DNA of 23,470 bases from assembly GCA_009774145.1 (NCBI GenBank), contig VSND01000068.1, forward strand, positions 1 through 23,470. The letters run 5' to 3'. The translations under genes and the position numbers were made by a program. This document shows, piece after piece, positions 7,401 to 13,745 of this stretch. The DNA comes from Lachnospiraceae bacterium (GTDB lineage Bacteria; Bacillota; Clostridia; Lachnospirales; Lachnospiraceae). The stretch's first letter is position 1. The number at the start of each line of letters is the position of its first letter. Under the pieces are notes generated by a model. That model was not told the origin of the DNA, made no database searches, and saw only the letters and a program-made list of their open reading frames with translations.

Positions 7401-8001
7401 GAGCGAACCAAATATGATGAACGTTGCGGCTACGCGTGCCAAAAAAGAGTTTTATATAATCGGCGATAAAAAACTGTATCTCGGGCTTGGCTGTGATGTC
7501 GCCACAGATACGGACCGGATCATCAGACAGTACAAAAAGCAGTATCCGGATCTTGTGGATGATGAAGTGATGCCGGTTACGGCAGAAAAGGCGGAGCGTT
7601 TCCCGGAGGCATCGCGGGCGCAGACGGGTCAGACGCAGAGGAAAGCGCCTCGTGTGCCGACTGCCGAAGTACAGGCGCTCCGTGTTTCAGAAGTGTCTGC
7701 TGAAGTACAGACGTCCCGTGTTTCAGAAGTGTTTGCCGAAGTACAGACGTCCCGTGTTTCAGAACCGTCTGCCGGACGTGTTACAGGTACGGTGAAATAT
7801 GTGGGGAAGGGAAGAAGAAGCTTTTATGCCTATGTGGACGGCGACGACAAAAAAGAATATTCCATTCCCGAGAGTATTTATTCCGGGACAGACCGTGCAG
7901 ATGAAGTCATTCAAAAGGGAAACAGGATCTCTTTTGTTCCGGAAGAAGGGAAAAAGAAACCGCTGGCCACAGATGTAAAAACTGCTGCTGCGCCTCGTTA
8001 A
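4414..8001 (+). CDS. Large Upf1-like SF1 helicase with coiled-coil insert and C-terminal OB-like domain
   Basis: A protein of about 1195 residues. After a roughly 250-residue N-terminal region of unknown fold comes an SF1 helicase core: Walker A GPPGTGKTT (287-295), Walker B FIDEAGQALPQ (Asp765, Glu766), motif III VVGDPSQIKPV, motif IV-like VITPFSNVAYQL, motif V GTVHTFQGKEA (from 965) and motif VI VAATRAKKEF (Arg1008). A Glu/Arg/Gln-rich coiled coil (about 455-650) separates motifs I and II. A short repeat linker (1084-1119) leads to a C-terminal segment (about 1121-1190) whose GTVKYVGKGRRSFYAYV pattern suggests a cold-shock or S1-like nucleic-acid-binding fold. AGGAG at 4405-4409 best fits ATG 4414; ATG 4423 and TTG 4390 are alternatives. 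Upf1-like helicases act on RNA or DNA, and some belong to phage defence systems such as Mokosh. A patatin gene follows after 66 nt. Confidence 0.85.
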   Translation: MQNMTEKDKILEAWIMVEHLSEGDISLRDKSVLTLDDLHGQDFYSLFFLEMQKKKFTSRQKGGFVVYFDIFSFQEVVSILREQYRLKPTEEEIRSGNKFSFALYFDRNFHFLQDMTFFTESAYIRYYKKVPRENEFRDFEDRLKKQFSQDFDETSEAPDQFNAAMQKELLRYGIDIKNCRMQILKNIETEATNLHSFFIDDLEKAKKIDTDHLNAYLYGNQERRINLDSKKESVNFNPRAFEQILQPKNYPLGRFPGNTAYALSLMQQVAVNLSVGYDSRQMRSVNGPPGTGKTTLLKDIFAQLVVQQAYDIAKLSDHLIRGTEETVYYEHASIGVIPAYISENNIVVASSNNGAVQNIVNELPLRKEIDEALIGELEQADYFYEISNAKLSAEWKENESGKRQEELVMEAGQGEEKFWGTFSLEGGKSDNMTNILTNIKHIHKELEEIYVPDPDIYKQFLKQYEEAEAVRAEAQAFADSIRAFQDSVQKLEQARISYRRESGEKERRLYAELQRLGETGQECRRRLEQLYPCLEAAKSRTETVQKSRNSLELCLQAHMGQKPGFFAGRKEKEEYRSRLNEITDELLGLKEEDQECSRQEQEINNDISVCRLKLMQSTEKQEELQKKFDGWKRAEEDKISALEKKIREYERIRDCGAKPLDMNQDYDDLQLSNPWFDESYRIAQSKLFIAALRVRKQFLYENRKNIRAAFIIWNQPEKYLDQKPVIEAAWNWINMTIPVISSTFASFSRMCRHLGPETLGHLFIDEAGQALPQAAVGAVYRSRHVMVVGDPSQIKPVLTLDSSTLSMLGSCFGVTEKYLSAAASAQTLVDAASQYGFYRKQDRSGDSWIGIPLWVHRRCQYPMFTISNVISYDGFMVQGMKNNGKTGWFDIGGKANNKYVKEQGEFLLQKIRKMMEQNPKIADKKEKDVIYVITPFSNVAYQLSQKLRSINFTRYDAPGRPTNVGTVHTFQGKEAPIVFFVLGADSQSSGAARWAVSEPNMMNVAATRAKKEFYIIGDKKLYLGLGCDVATDTDRIIRQYKKQYPDLVDDEVMPVTAEKAERFPEASRAQTGQTQRKAPRVPTAEVQALRVSEVSAEVQTSRVSEVFAEVQTSRVSEPSAGRVTGTVKYVGKGRRSFYAYVDGDDKKEYSIPESIYSGTDRADEVIQKGNRISFVPEEGKKKPLATDVKTAAAPR
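7663..7770 (+). repeat. Three tandem 36-bp repeats in the helicase linker
   Basis: Copies at 7663-7698, 7699-7734 and 7735-7770 encode AEVQALRVSEVS, AEVQTSRVSEVF and AEVQTSRVSEPS. The DNA is nearly identical between copies two and three, which indicates recent slippage. The repeats join the helicase core to the C-terminal domain. Confidence 0.9.
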
Positions 8002-8067
8002 GGGATGAACATTTGCGCTGCTGCGGGTATACAATAATGAAAGACCTTTATTTCAGGGGGCTTCTCC

Positions 8068-9024
8068 GTGGTGAAAAAATGCAATGCGGTATTCGAAGGA
8101 GGAGGCGTGCGGGGAATCGGTCATGTCGGCGCGGTCTGCAGGATGGAACAGGCAGGCTGGCAGTTTGCAGATATGGCCGGTTCTTCCGCCGGAGCGATCA
8201 TAGCAGCCCTGCTGGCGGCCGGATATACCGGAAAGGAACTGAAAAAAGAACTGGAAACGCTGGAGTACATGAGATTTAAAGGTACGGATCTGCCGGACCA
8301 TTTCGGAATGATCGGAAAAAGCGTGTCGCTTCTCTTAAGTCTTGGCATCTACAACACGGACTATCTGGAGGACTGGATCGATGAACTGCTGACGCGCAAA
8401 GGTGTCCGGAAGTTCGGAGACGTGGGTAAAAGCGGCAGAAAGCTGAAAATCACTGCCAGCGACCTGACAGAAAAACGGCTTCTGGTGCTTCCGGACGCTC
8501 TTTTGGATTTTGCGGTTGATCCGGATGAATTCTGCATCGCGCCGGCTGTCCGGATGAGCGTAAGTATCCCGATCTTTTTCGAGCCTGTCCGGTGGAAGGA
8601 CCGGAAGGGAAAAGAGCATCTGATCGTGGATGGTGGACTTCTGAGCAACTATCCCATATGGCTTCTGGATGACGGCAAAAAGGCGCCGGTTCGTCCTACA
8701 TTCGGATTCAAATTCGTGGATGACAGGGAACCGTGCAGGGAGCAGAACGGTCAGGCCAGGCCGAATCTGGCAGATTATCTGAAGGCGATCGTATCCACCA
8801 GTCTGGACGCCATTGATCACAGCCATCTTTCAGAAGGGGATTATGAGAGGACGATCCGGATCTCTGCGGCTGCAGGCGCGGGAGGACAGCGCCATAAGAT
8901 CAGTGCGGTGGATTTTGATATCAGCCGGGAAGACAGCCGTGCGCTGTTTGAAAATGGATGGAGTGCGGCGGAGCGGTTTCTTGCTGCCTGGAATTTTGAA
9001 AGATGGAAGAAAAGATACCGATAA
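8068..9024 (+). CDS. Patatin-like phospholipase
   Basis: A 318-residue bacterial patatin, a serine lipid acyl hydrolase with a Ser-Asp dyad. The oxyanion glycine loop GGGVRG is at 11-16, the nucleophile elbow GSSAG at 38-42 (Ser40), and the catalytic Asp188 lies in VDGGLLSNYP. No signal peptide or membrane anchor is seen, so the enzyme is cytosolic and would act on the inner membrane leaflet. GTG 8068 is preceded by AGGGGG at 8055-8060, 7 nt away; GTG 8071 is the alternative. It follows the helicase by 66 nt on the same strand and ends before a strong terminator. Many Clostridia carry such patatins as general lipases; others (CapV) are effectors of CBASS defence. No cyclic-nucleotide sensing feature is visible here, so either role remains possible. 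Confidence 0.9.
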   Translation: MVKKCNAVFEGGGVRGIGHVGAVCRMEQAGWQFADMAGSSAGAIIAALLAAGYTGKELKKELETLEYMRFKGTDLPDHFGMIGKSVSLLLSLGIYNTDYLEDWIDELLTRKGVRKFGDVGKSGRKLKITASDLTEKRLLVLPDALLDFAVDPDEFCIAPAVRMSVSIPIFFEPVRWKDRKGKEHLIVDGGLLSNYPIWLLDDGKKAPVRPTFGFKFVDDREPCREQNGQARPNLADYLKAIVSTSLDAIDHSHLSEGDYERTIRISAAAGAGGQRHKISAVDFDISREDSRALFENGWSAAERFLAAWNFERWKKRYR

Positions 9025-9036
9025 AATGACATGAAT

Positions 9037-9080
9037 AAGGCGATATAAGAATTTGTCTGAAAATTCTCATATCGCCTTTT
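9037..9080. terminator. Strong bidirectional terminator
   Basis: An 18-19 bp stem with one A-C mismatch starts AAGGCGATAT at 9037 and closes ATATCGCCTT at 9078, around a GTCTG loop. On the plus strand the stem is followed by TT, ending the helicase-patatin unit; on the minus strand it is followed by a T-rich run, ending the candidate small RNA. Confidence 0.85.
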
Positions 9081-9115
9081 AAACTGCAATATCCAATGGA
9101 CTTAACCTCGATTCT

Positions 9116-9175
9116 CTATATTTTTATGGTCTCACAGGGACCTTTTTCTGTGGTCATCTCTGACCTTTTCGCCAT
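9116..9175 (-). CDS. Possible 19-residue small protein inside the candidate RNA
   Basis: MAKRSEMTTEKGPCETIKI is preceded by AAAGGA with an 8-nt spacing. A second small frame of 24 residues (9273-9347, minus) also has a purine-rich site 5 nt upstream. Both are too short to judge without conservation data. They may be real peptides or chance frames in a structured RNA. Confidence 0.22.
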   Translation of the reverse strand: MAKRSEMTTEKGPCETIKI

Positions 9176-9470
9176 ATGCAATTTCCTTTGAAATCTTTAT
9201 GGACTTTCACGCGGGTTTTTTATTAACAAGGTATGTTCCTTTACCTTCTCAAAACATTTTTACTGTTACCCCTTACGGCAACTTTGTAATTAAAATAGAA
9301 TGCATATTCAATTGTATGAGGTTAAAAATCTGTTTCCGGTGGTCCATACCATCCTTTCCGTTATATTATGGGGTACTCCGTTAAGTTTTGATTGGAATCT
9401 CCTCCTTTTCCTGCTCCTTCTTCCTGGATTATTTTTTGTCTTTCTTCTGTCTCTGTCGTTTTATGAGTTT

Positions 9471-9498
9471 ATTATAACACATAAAAATGATTTGTCAA
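9471..9498 (-). promoter_or_regulatory. Consensus promoter driving the minus-strand RNA
   Basis: Read on the minus strand: TTGACA (9498-9493), a 16-bp spacer and TATAAT (9476-9471). Both hexamers match the sigma-A consensus perfectly, the strongest promoter in the window by sequence. No large minus-strand gene follows. Confidence 0.8.
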
Positions 9499-9566
9499 CT
9501 TATTTTTTGAAAAAAATATAATTTTCTGATAAAAGGTCTGTTGTTCCTGTATTGTGGCTAAACAGT

Positions 9567-9587
9567 GCAGGGACGTTTCCTGCTTTT
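9567..9587 (+). terminator. Terminator-like hairpin, first of a pair
   Basis: GCAGGGA and TTCCTGC pair over 7 bp (one G-T) around a CGT loop, followed by TTTT. The segment CGTTTCCTGCTTTTG recurs 66 bp downstream. Confidence 0.45.
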
Positions 9588-9632
9588 GGTCTGGCGTCGG
9601 CCCAGCAGCTGAACCGGCGGATCCTCCATTCG

Positions 9633-9653
9633 GCAGGTCCGTTTCCTGCTTTT
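9633..9653 (+). terminator. Terminator-like hairpin, second of a pair
   Basis: GCAGG and CCTGC enclose a 7-nt loop, followed by TTTT. It repeats the 9567-9587 element with changes in the 5' arm. It lies just before the promoter of the reductase gene, insulating that gene from upstream reading. Confidence 0.4.
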
Positions 9654-9668
9654 GTGCGTCAACATAGA

Positions 9669-9697
9669 TTGACGAATATGCCGCTCTCTGCTAGACT
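9669..9697 (+). promoter_or_regulatory. Promoter of the aldo/keto reductase gene
   Basis: TTGACG (9669-9674), a 17-bp spacer and TAGACT (9692-9697). The predicted start near 9704 leaves a 25-nt leader holding AGGAGG, which supports the TTG start at 9729. Confidence 0.6.
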
Positions 9698-9728
9698 GTT
9701 CCTATCGCTGAGTCAGGAGGAAGGCAGA

Positions 9729-10910
9729 TTGCAGTATCGGAAGGATAAAAAGGGAACAGAACTGTCCATACTTGGTTATGGCTGTCTGCGTTTTACAAAA
9801 AAGAACGGGAAGATCGATCTTGAAAAGGCAGAAAAAGAAATCATGGAAGCGGTCAGAAATGGTGTAAACTATTTTGATACTGCTTATGTGTATCATGGCA
9901 GCGAGGCGGCACTGGGCGAGATCCTGAAGAGAAACCGATGCAGAGATCAGGTATACATTGCCACGAAACTGCCGCATTATCTGATCAAGTCGCGGGCAGG
10001 GCTGGAGAAATGTTTTCAGGAACAGCTGCGCCGGCTGCAGACGGACCATGTGGATTATTATCTGATGCACATGCTGAACGATGTACAGACCTGGGAGATT
10101 CTGCAGAAGAAGGGCGTGAAAGACTGGATCGGGGAAAAACTGCGGCTGGGGCAGATTCATAATATCGGATTTTCCTATCATGGCAATTCGGAGAATTTTA
10201 TAAAGCTTCTGGACAGTTATGACTGGGATTTCTGTCAGATCCAGTATAACTATATGGATGAGAATACGCAGGCGGGAAGAACAGGTCTTCTGCATGCACA
10301 GGAGAAGGGAATCCCGGTGGTGATCATGGAGCCTCTGCGGGGAGGAAAGCTGGTGGAGCTTTTGCCGAAAGAGGCGAAGGCGCTGTTTGAACAGGCAGTT
10401 CCCGGGCGGACTCCGGCTGAGTGGGCCTTCCGGTGGCTGTGGAACCAGACAGGCGTTACCGTTGTCCTGTCCGGAATGAATTCTCTGGAAATGGTACAGG
10501 AAAACGTCAGGGTGGCATCGGATGCCGGGACGGGAGAACTGACCGAAGCAGATATGGAACTGTATCAGAAGGTAAGGCAGGAGATCAACAAAAAAGTAAA
10601 GGTCGGCTGTACAGCATGCGGATACTGCATGCCATGCCCCCAGGGGATCGATATCCCGGGAACATTCCGCTGCTACAATGAGATCTATACGGACGGGGCG
10701 GGGGTTGGAAAAAAAGAATATCTGATGACAACTGCTTTTCGGAAAAATCAGAATCCGGCCTCGGGGTGTATTCGCTGCGGAAAATGTGAGAGGCTCTGCC
10801 CGCAGAAGATCGAGATTCGAAAGGAACTGAAGACGGCGGCAGGAGAGCTGGAAGATCTGCGTTATAAGGTTATGGCATGGCTCGTAAAAGTTCTGCAGAT
10901 CTGGAGATAA
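9729..10910 (+). CDS. Aldo/keto reductase with C-terminal 4Fe-4S ferredoxin domain
   Basis: A 393-residue two-domain oxidoreductase. The TIM-barrel aldo/keto reductase part (about 1-285) keeps the catalytic tetrad: Asp50 and Tyr55 in NYFDTAYVYHGSE, Lys80 in IATKLP and His114 in YYLMHML. The C-terminal part has two ferredoxin-like cysteine clusters, C294-x2-C297-x2-C300-x2-C303-P and C347-x2-C350-x2-C353-x3-C357-P, expected to bind two 4Fe-4S clusters. Enzymes of this type are common in anaerobic Clostridia and reduce carbonyl compounds; the substrate is unknown. TTG 9729 is chosen because AGGAGG (9715-9720) lies 8 nt upstream and the promoter lies at 9669-9697; the frame extends upstream to 9552 but over terminators, without homology. 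A kinase gene follows after 32 nt, probably in the same operon. Confidence 0.92.
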   Translation: MQYRKDKKGTELSILGYGCLRFTKKNGKIDLEKAEKEIMEAVRNGVNYFDTAYVYHGSEAALGEILKRNRCRDQVYIATKLPHYLIKSRAGLEKCFQEQLRRLQTDHVDYYLMHMLNDVQTWEILQKKGVKDWIGEKLRLGQIHNIGFSYHGNSENFIKLLDSYDWDFCQIQYNYMDENTQAGRTGLLHAQEKGIPVVIMEPLRGGKLVELLPKEAKALFEQAVPGRTPAEWAFRWLWNQTGVTVVLSGMNSLEMVQENVRVASDAGTGELTEADMELYQKVRQEINKKVKVGCTACGYCMPCPQGIDIPGTFRCYNEIYTDGAGVGKKEYLMTTAFRKNQNPASGCIRCGKCERLCPQKIEIRKELKTAAGELEDLRYKVMAWLVKVLQIWR

Positions 10911-10942
10911 AGAAAGGGAATGACGGGAGGATACAACAGAAG

Positions 10943-11452
10943 ATGAAGAAAGAAAATATTACGCTGATCGGGATGCCGGGAGCGGGTAAAAGCACGGTCG
11001 GAGTGGTTCTGGCAAAGGTGCTGGGGTACCGCTTTCTGGATTCGGATCTGGAGATTCAGGAGCGGACGGGAAAGCTTCTGCATGAATTGATCAGCGGACT
11101 GGGTGACGAAGGATTTCTGGAACTGGAAAATCAGGTCCATGCAGGGCTTCAGGTGACAAACTCTGTGATTGCCACCGGCGGAAGCGCTGTGTACGGGAAA
11201 GAGGCGATGGAGCATCTGCGGGAAATATCGACCGTTGTCTATCTTCGTCTGTCCTGGGAAAGTTTAATGGAGCGGCTTGGGGATCTGCACGAACGGGGAG
11301 TGGTATTAAAGCCCGGACAGACCCTGAAGGAACTTATGGATATCCGGGGACCGCTGTACGAAAAATACGCGCACCTGATCATAGAGGAGGAAAATCTGGA
11401 TATCCGCGGTGTGGTGAAAAAGATCACAGATGCTCTGCAAAATAATGAATGA
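10943..11452 (+). CDS. Shikimate-kinase-like P-loop kinase with altered substrate residues
   Basis: A 169-residue protein with the length and order of shikimate kinase, the ATP-dependent 3-phosphorylation step of aromatic amino-acid synthesis. The Walker A loop GMPGAGKST is at 10-18, the acidic pair Asp33 and Asp35 in FLDSDLEI matches the family, and the lid or C-terminal region has DIRGPLYEKYA. Two expected substrate-binding features differ: the FRxxE motif reads FLELE (Leu59 in place of Arg), and the GGG loop reads GGS (79-81). True shikimate kinases bind the shikimate carboxylate through that Arg. The protein may therefore phosphorylate another substrate or be a weak shikimate kinase. GGAGG at 10926-10930 is 12 nt from ATG 10943, a long spacing. 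Its end overlaps the convergent amidotransferase gene by 29 bp. Confidence 0.8.
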   Translation: MKKENITLIGMPGAGKSTVGVVLAKVLGYRFLDSDLEIQERTGKLLHELISGLGDEGFLELENQVHAGLQVTNSVIATGGSAVYGKEAMEHLREISTVVYLRLSWESLMERLGDLHERGVVLKPGQTLKELMDIRGPLYEKYAHLIIEEENLDIRGVVKKITDALQNNE

Positions 11453-12062
11453 GCAGGCTGCCGTCGGCGACAGGGGCCGTTTCTGACAGAAGGGCCGTCC
11501 GCTCCGGGTGCCACTGAACGCCAAGAATGCGCCCGTTTTCATGCTCCAGGGCTTCGATTACGCCGTCCCTGGCTGTCTGCGTGACGGCAAGTGCTCTTCC
11601 GATGGTGCTGCAGCCCTGATGATGCGCGCTGTTGATCAGGCAGGAGCCCTGATAAAATTGAAAGAGGAGCGAGCCGGGCATGTTGTCTGCCGGATGGATC
11701 TGATCCCGCCCTTTATAACGGTGCCGGTCTGCGGTGGGCAGATTCTGGATCAGGGTTCCGCCGAAGTAGACGTTGATGATCTGCATGCCTCTGCAGATGC
11801 CAAGAACCGGTTTTCCGCTGCGTAAAAAGCGGTGGAGGAGAGCAAACTGCATACGGTCCAGCTCGGCGTCCAAAGCGTCAGAGCCCTGATCGGTCTGTCC
11901 GAACCAGGAGGGATGGATATCGCCGCCGCCGGGAAGCAGCAGTTTATCAAAGGAAGCGGACTTTGCCGGACAGAGGCTGGTCTCAAAGGAGACATGGCAG
12001 AGGGAAAGCGCTTTTTCATAATTTTCGGTCTGACCGGGAATACCGGCGATCAGGATGTTCAT
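11424..12062 (-). CDS. Class I glutamine amidotransferase-like hydrolase, peptidase C26 (PuuD-like)
   Basis: A 212-residue protein of the gamma-glutamyl-GABA hydrolase group. The nucleophile Cys90 sits in LGICRGMQ, and His185 and Glu187 in GVQWHPE complete the triad. The LLLPGGGDIHP and SAHHQ segments are typical of the family. PuuD cleaves gamma-glutamyl-GABA in putrescine breakdown; no other putrescine gene is nearby, so the substrate is open and could be another gamma-glutamyl compound. ATG 12062 begins the conserved MNILIAGIPG strand; the frame continues upstream with a hydrophobic stretch but no sensible start. The ribosome site (CAGG, about 8 nt away) is weak. It is divergent from the dipeptidase gene and its 3' end overlaps the kinase gene tail to tail. 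Confidence 0.88.
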   Translation of the reverse strand: MNILIAGIPGQTENYEKALSLCHVSFETSLCPAKSASFDKLLLPGGGDIHPSWFGQTDQGSDALDAELDRMQFALLHRFLRSGKPVLGICRGMQIINVYFGGTLIQNLPTADRHRYKGRDQIHPADNMPGSLLFQFYQGSCLINSAHHQGCSTIGRALAVTQTARDGVIEALEHENGRILGVQWHPERTALLSETAPVADGSLLIHYFAEHL

Positions 12063-12119
12063 ATAATTACCTGCAGGAGCGTTGCTGAATAAAGGAACAG
12101 GTCCGCTCCGGAAACGTTT

Positions 12120-12128
12120 TGGTATAGT
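12120..12128 (+). promoter_or_regulatory. Extended -10 promoter of the dipeptidase gene
   Basis: TGGTATAGT carries the extended TG and a TATAGT -10 box (12123-12128). No good -35 is seen at the right distance, as is common for extended -10 promoters. The transcript would start about 38 nt before the gene. Confidence 0.4.
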
Positions 12129-12172
12129 ATATGTAAGCAGATACAGGAATGGGATAAGAAGGAGAACCGGAT

Positions 12173-13222
12173 ATGGTATTGGAACGAAAATACAGAGAGA
12201 TGGCAAGGGCTCTGCACCAGGAATTTCCTGCCGTGGATGCGCATCTGGATCTGGCGGGGGAATTATATTTCAGAAAACAGAACGGGGAGGAAAATCCGCT
12301 CCGGGATCATTATCTGGAACCTCTGCGGGCAGGAGGCTTCCGTCTGGTCGTCTCTTCGGTCTATCTGAGGGATGACCAGCTTCCGGAGGGAGGGCTTCGG
12401 GCGGCGCTGGACCAGATCAGCGTACTGATGGAAGCGGTCGATCAGAATGAGGAATTCTGTCTGATCCGGTCCGTGTCCGATCTGGAAGCGTCTGTGCAGG
12501 AAGGAAAGACCGGCATTCTCCTGTATATGGAGGGGCTGGACTGCATCGGAAAGGACTTAAGGCTTCTTCGGATCCTGTGGGAGCTGGGAGTGCGCGGAGC
12601 CTCTCTGACATGGAGCCGCAGAAACGATCTGGCAAACGGCTGCTGTAAGGCCGGACAGCGGGTACAGATACCAGGCGGACTCTCCCTGGAAGGCATTCGG
12701 GCGGTGGAGGAGATGGAGCGGCTGGGAATGTTTCTGGATGTGAGCCATCTGAATGACGACGGGTTTGAGGATATCTGCCGGATTGCAAAAAAGCCGTTTG
12801 TGGCAACCCATTCCAACAGTCGGCAGGTATTTTTTAATTATCGGAATCTGAATGACAGCCAGATCCGCCGTCTGGCAGAGCAGGGCGGCATGATGGGGCT
12901 CAATGGCTGCGACTGTATCGTCGGATGCGCCGATGGAGGAGACGCTCTGGAGATGCTCTGCAGGCATGTGGAATCCATGGCGGCTCTGGCCGGGATCGAC
13001 AAAGTGGGATACGGGCTGGATTTCTGCGACTCCTATGGTGAGGCAGAGCCCAGGTATGTTTTTGCGCAGGAACGCCATGACAGCCTGGTGGATCACAGCC
13101 ATGTGCCGGAGCTGACAGCAGCGCTTCTGCAGCGGGGAATGCCGGCGGAAGATGTGAAAAAAGTGATGGGCGGAAACTGGATTGAATATTTTCGGAGGAC
13201 GCTGCCGAAGAATGGATCATAA
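12173..13222 (+). CDS. Membrane-dipeptidase-family (M19) zinc dipeptidase
   Basis: A 349-residue M19 peptidase, a TIM-barrel dizinc enzyme that hydrolyses dipeptides, including those with D-residues. Metal ligands are visible in order: His24 and Asp26 in VDAHLD, the bridging Glu120 in YMEGLD, His192 in VSHLND and His213 in ATHSNS. GVRGASLTW and NDLANG match the usual G-x-R-x-x-x-LT and N-x-x-A-x-G segments. No signal peptide is present, so it is probably cytoplasmic, as in most bacterial members. The ribosome site AAGGAG precedes ATG 12173 by a normal distance. It is divergent from the C26 hydrolase; both handle small peptides, which hints at a shared peptide-salvage role. Confidence 0.92.
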   Translation: MVLERKYREMARALHQEFPAVDAHLDLAGELYFRKQNGEENPLRDHYLEPLRAGGFRLVVSSVYLRDDQLPEGGLRAALDQISVLMEAVDQNEEFCLIRSVSDLEASVQEGKTGILLYMEGLDCIGKDLRLLRILWELGVRGASLTWSRRNDLANGCCKAGQRVQIPGGLSLEGIRAVEEMERLGMFLDVSHLNDDGFEDICRIAKKPFVATHSNSRQVFFNYRNLNDSQIRRLAEQGGMMGLNGCDCIVGCADGGDALEMLCRHVESMAALAGIDKVGYGLDFCDSYGEAEPRYVFAQERHDSLVDHSHVPELTAALLQRGMPAEDVKKVMGGNWIEYFRRTLPKNGS

Positions 13223-13238
13223 AAACAGGACAGAATGC

Positions 13239-13267
13239 TTGACAAGCCGTTCTTTTTTGCATAGAAT
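13239..13267 (+). promoter_or_regulatory. Promoter of the tyrS transcript
   Basis: TTGACA (13239-13244), a 17-bp spacer and TAGAAT (13262-13267), nearly consensus. Transcription should start near 13275 and read into the T-box leader. Confidence 0.8.
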
Positions 13268-13274
13268 ACGGATA

Positions 13275-13606
13275 GGAACAGGCGAAGAAAGGAACAAGTA
13301 GTGCCTGCAGGGACCCTACAGAAAGCGGCCGGATGATGAGAGGCGCAGGGAAGGGCATGCATGAATACCTCCTGGAGCTTCCCTCTGAAGCGCGCCCGGC
13401 AGGGCGGATGTGAGTAGGAGGAGACGGACGCACCCGTTATCGTGCAGGGTATTGTGACCGGTATCTGCCAAAGCAGCAGCCCGGGACGCGCGGCTGCGCC
13501 TGTAACAGTACCTGCTGAGGCAGTGCATGTGAGTGTACTGTGAAAAAAGGTGGTAACACGGGAAGAATGACTCTCGTCCTTTCAAATGGATGGGAGTTTT
13601 TGTTTT
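13275..13606 (+). promoter_or_regulatory. T-box riboswitch controlling tyrS
   Basis: The leader carries the hallmark T-box sequence AAAAGGTGGTAACACGG (13545-13561), which forms the antiterminator when uncharged tRNA binds, followed at once by a terminator. The 5' part has the AAGTAG segment (AGTA box) near 13297 and a long stem I region. A TAC triplet at 13366-13368 on the 3' side of stem I is a plausible tyrosine specifier; the downstream gene is a tyrosyl-tRNA synthetase. Uncharged tRNA-Tyr would raise tyrS expression. The specifier position is my reading and was not modelled. Confidence 0.88.
13570..13606 (+). terminator. T-box terminator hairpin
   Basis: ACTCTCGTCC (13570-13579) and GGATGGGAGT (13588-13597) pair over 10 bp with two G-T pairs around an 8-nt loop, followed by a T-rich run to 13606. 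Its 5' arm can alternatively pair with the T-box sequence. Confidence 0.85.
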
Positions 13607-13745
13607 GCGTAAAACAGGATCCTGCATGTACGCTGAGAAGGCAGGAGCAGTCCCGGGCATTGGGCGGTCCCGCTTATGTCTGACCGGATCTTACGGAACC
13701 GAATGTCTTTCATCCGGAAACAGAAAACAGAAGGAGAATGAACAG

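Larger units (their letters stand above)
9037..9464 (-). ncRNA. Candidate structured small RNA of about 430 nt, family unassigned
   Basis: A near-perfect minus-strand promoter (9471-9498) predicts a start near 9464, and the next strong terminator is at 9037-9080. Between them no protein longer than about 24 residues is encoded on that strand. The RNA begins with a purine-rich tract at 9398-9425 containing several Shine-Dalgarno-like GGAG elements. Short local hairpins follow, for example GTTGCC with GGTAAC near 9270 and GGTCA-GAGA-TGACC near 9160. I could not match it to tmRNA, RNase P RNA, 6S or SRP RNA. Alternatives are a messenger for very small peptides, or an antisense RNA to a hydrophobic plus-strand frame at 9300-9521. 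Confidence 0.5.

Noticed and set aside
9130..9230. RNase P RNA-like words (GAAAGTCC, ACAGAAA) in the minus-strand RNA
   Set aside because: The spacing and surrounding sequence do not fit the RNase P conserved regions, which should lie much further apart.
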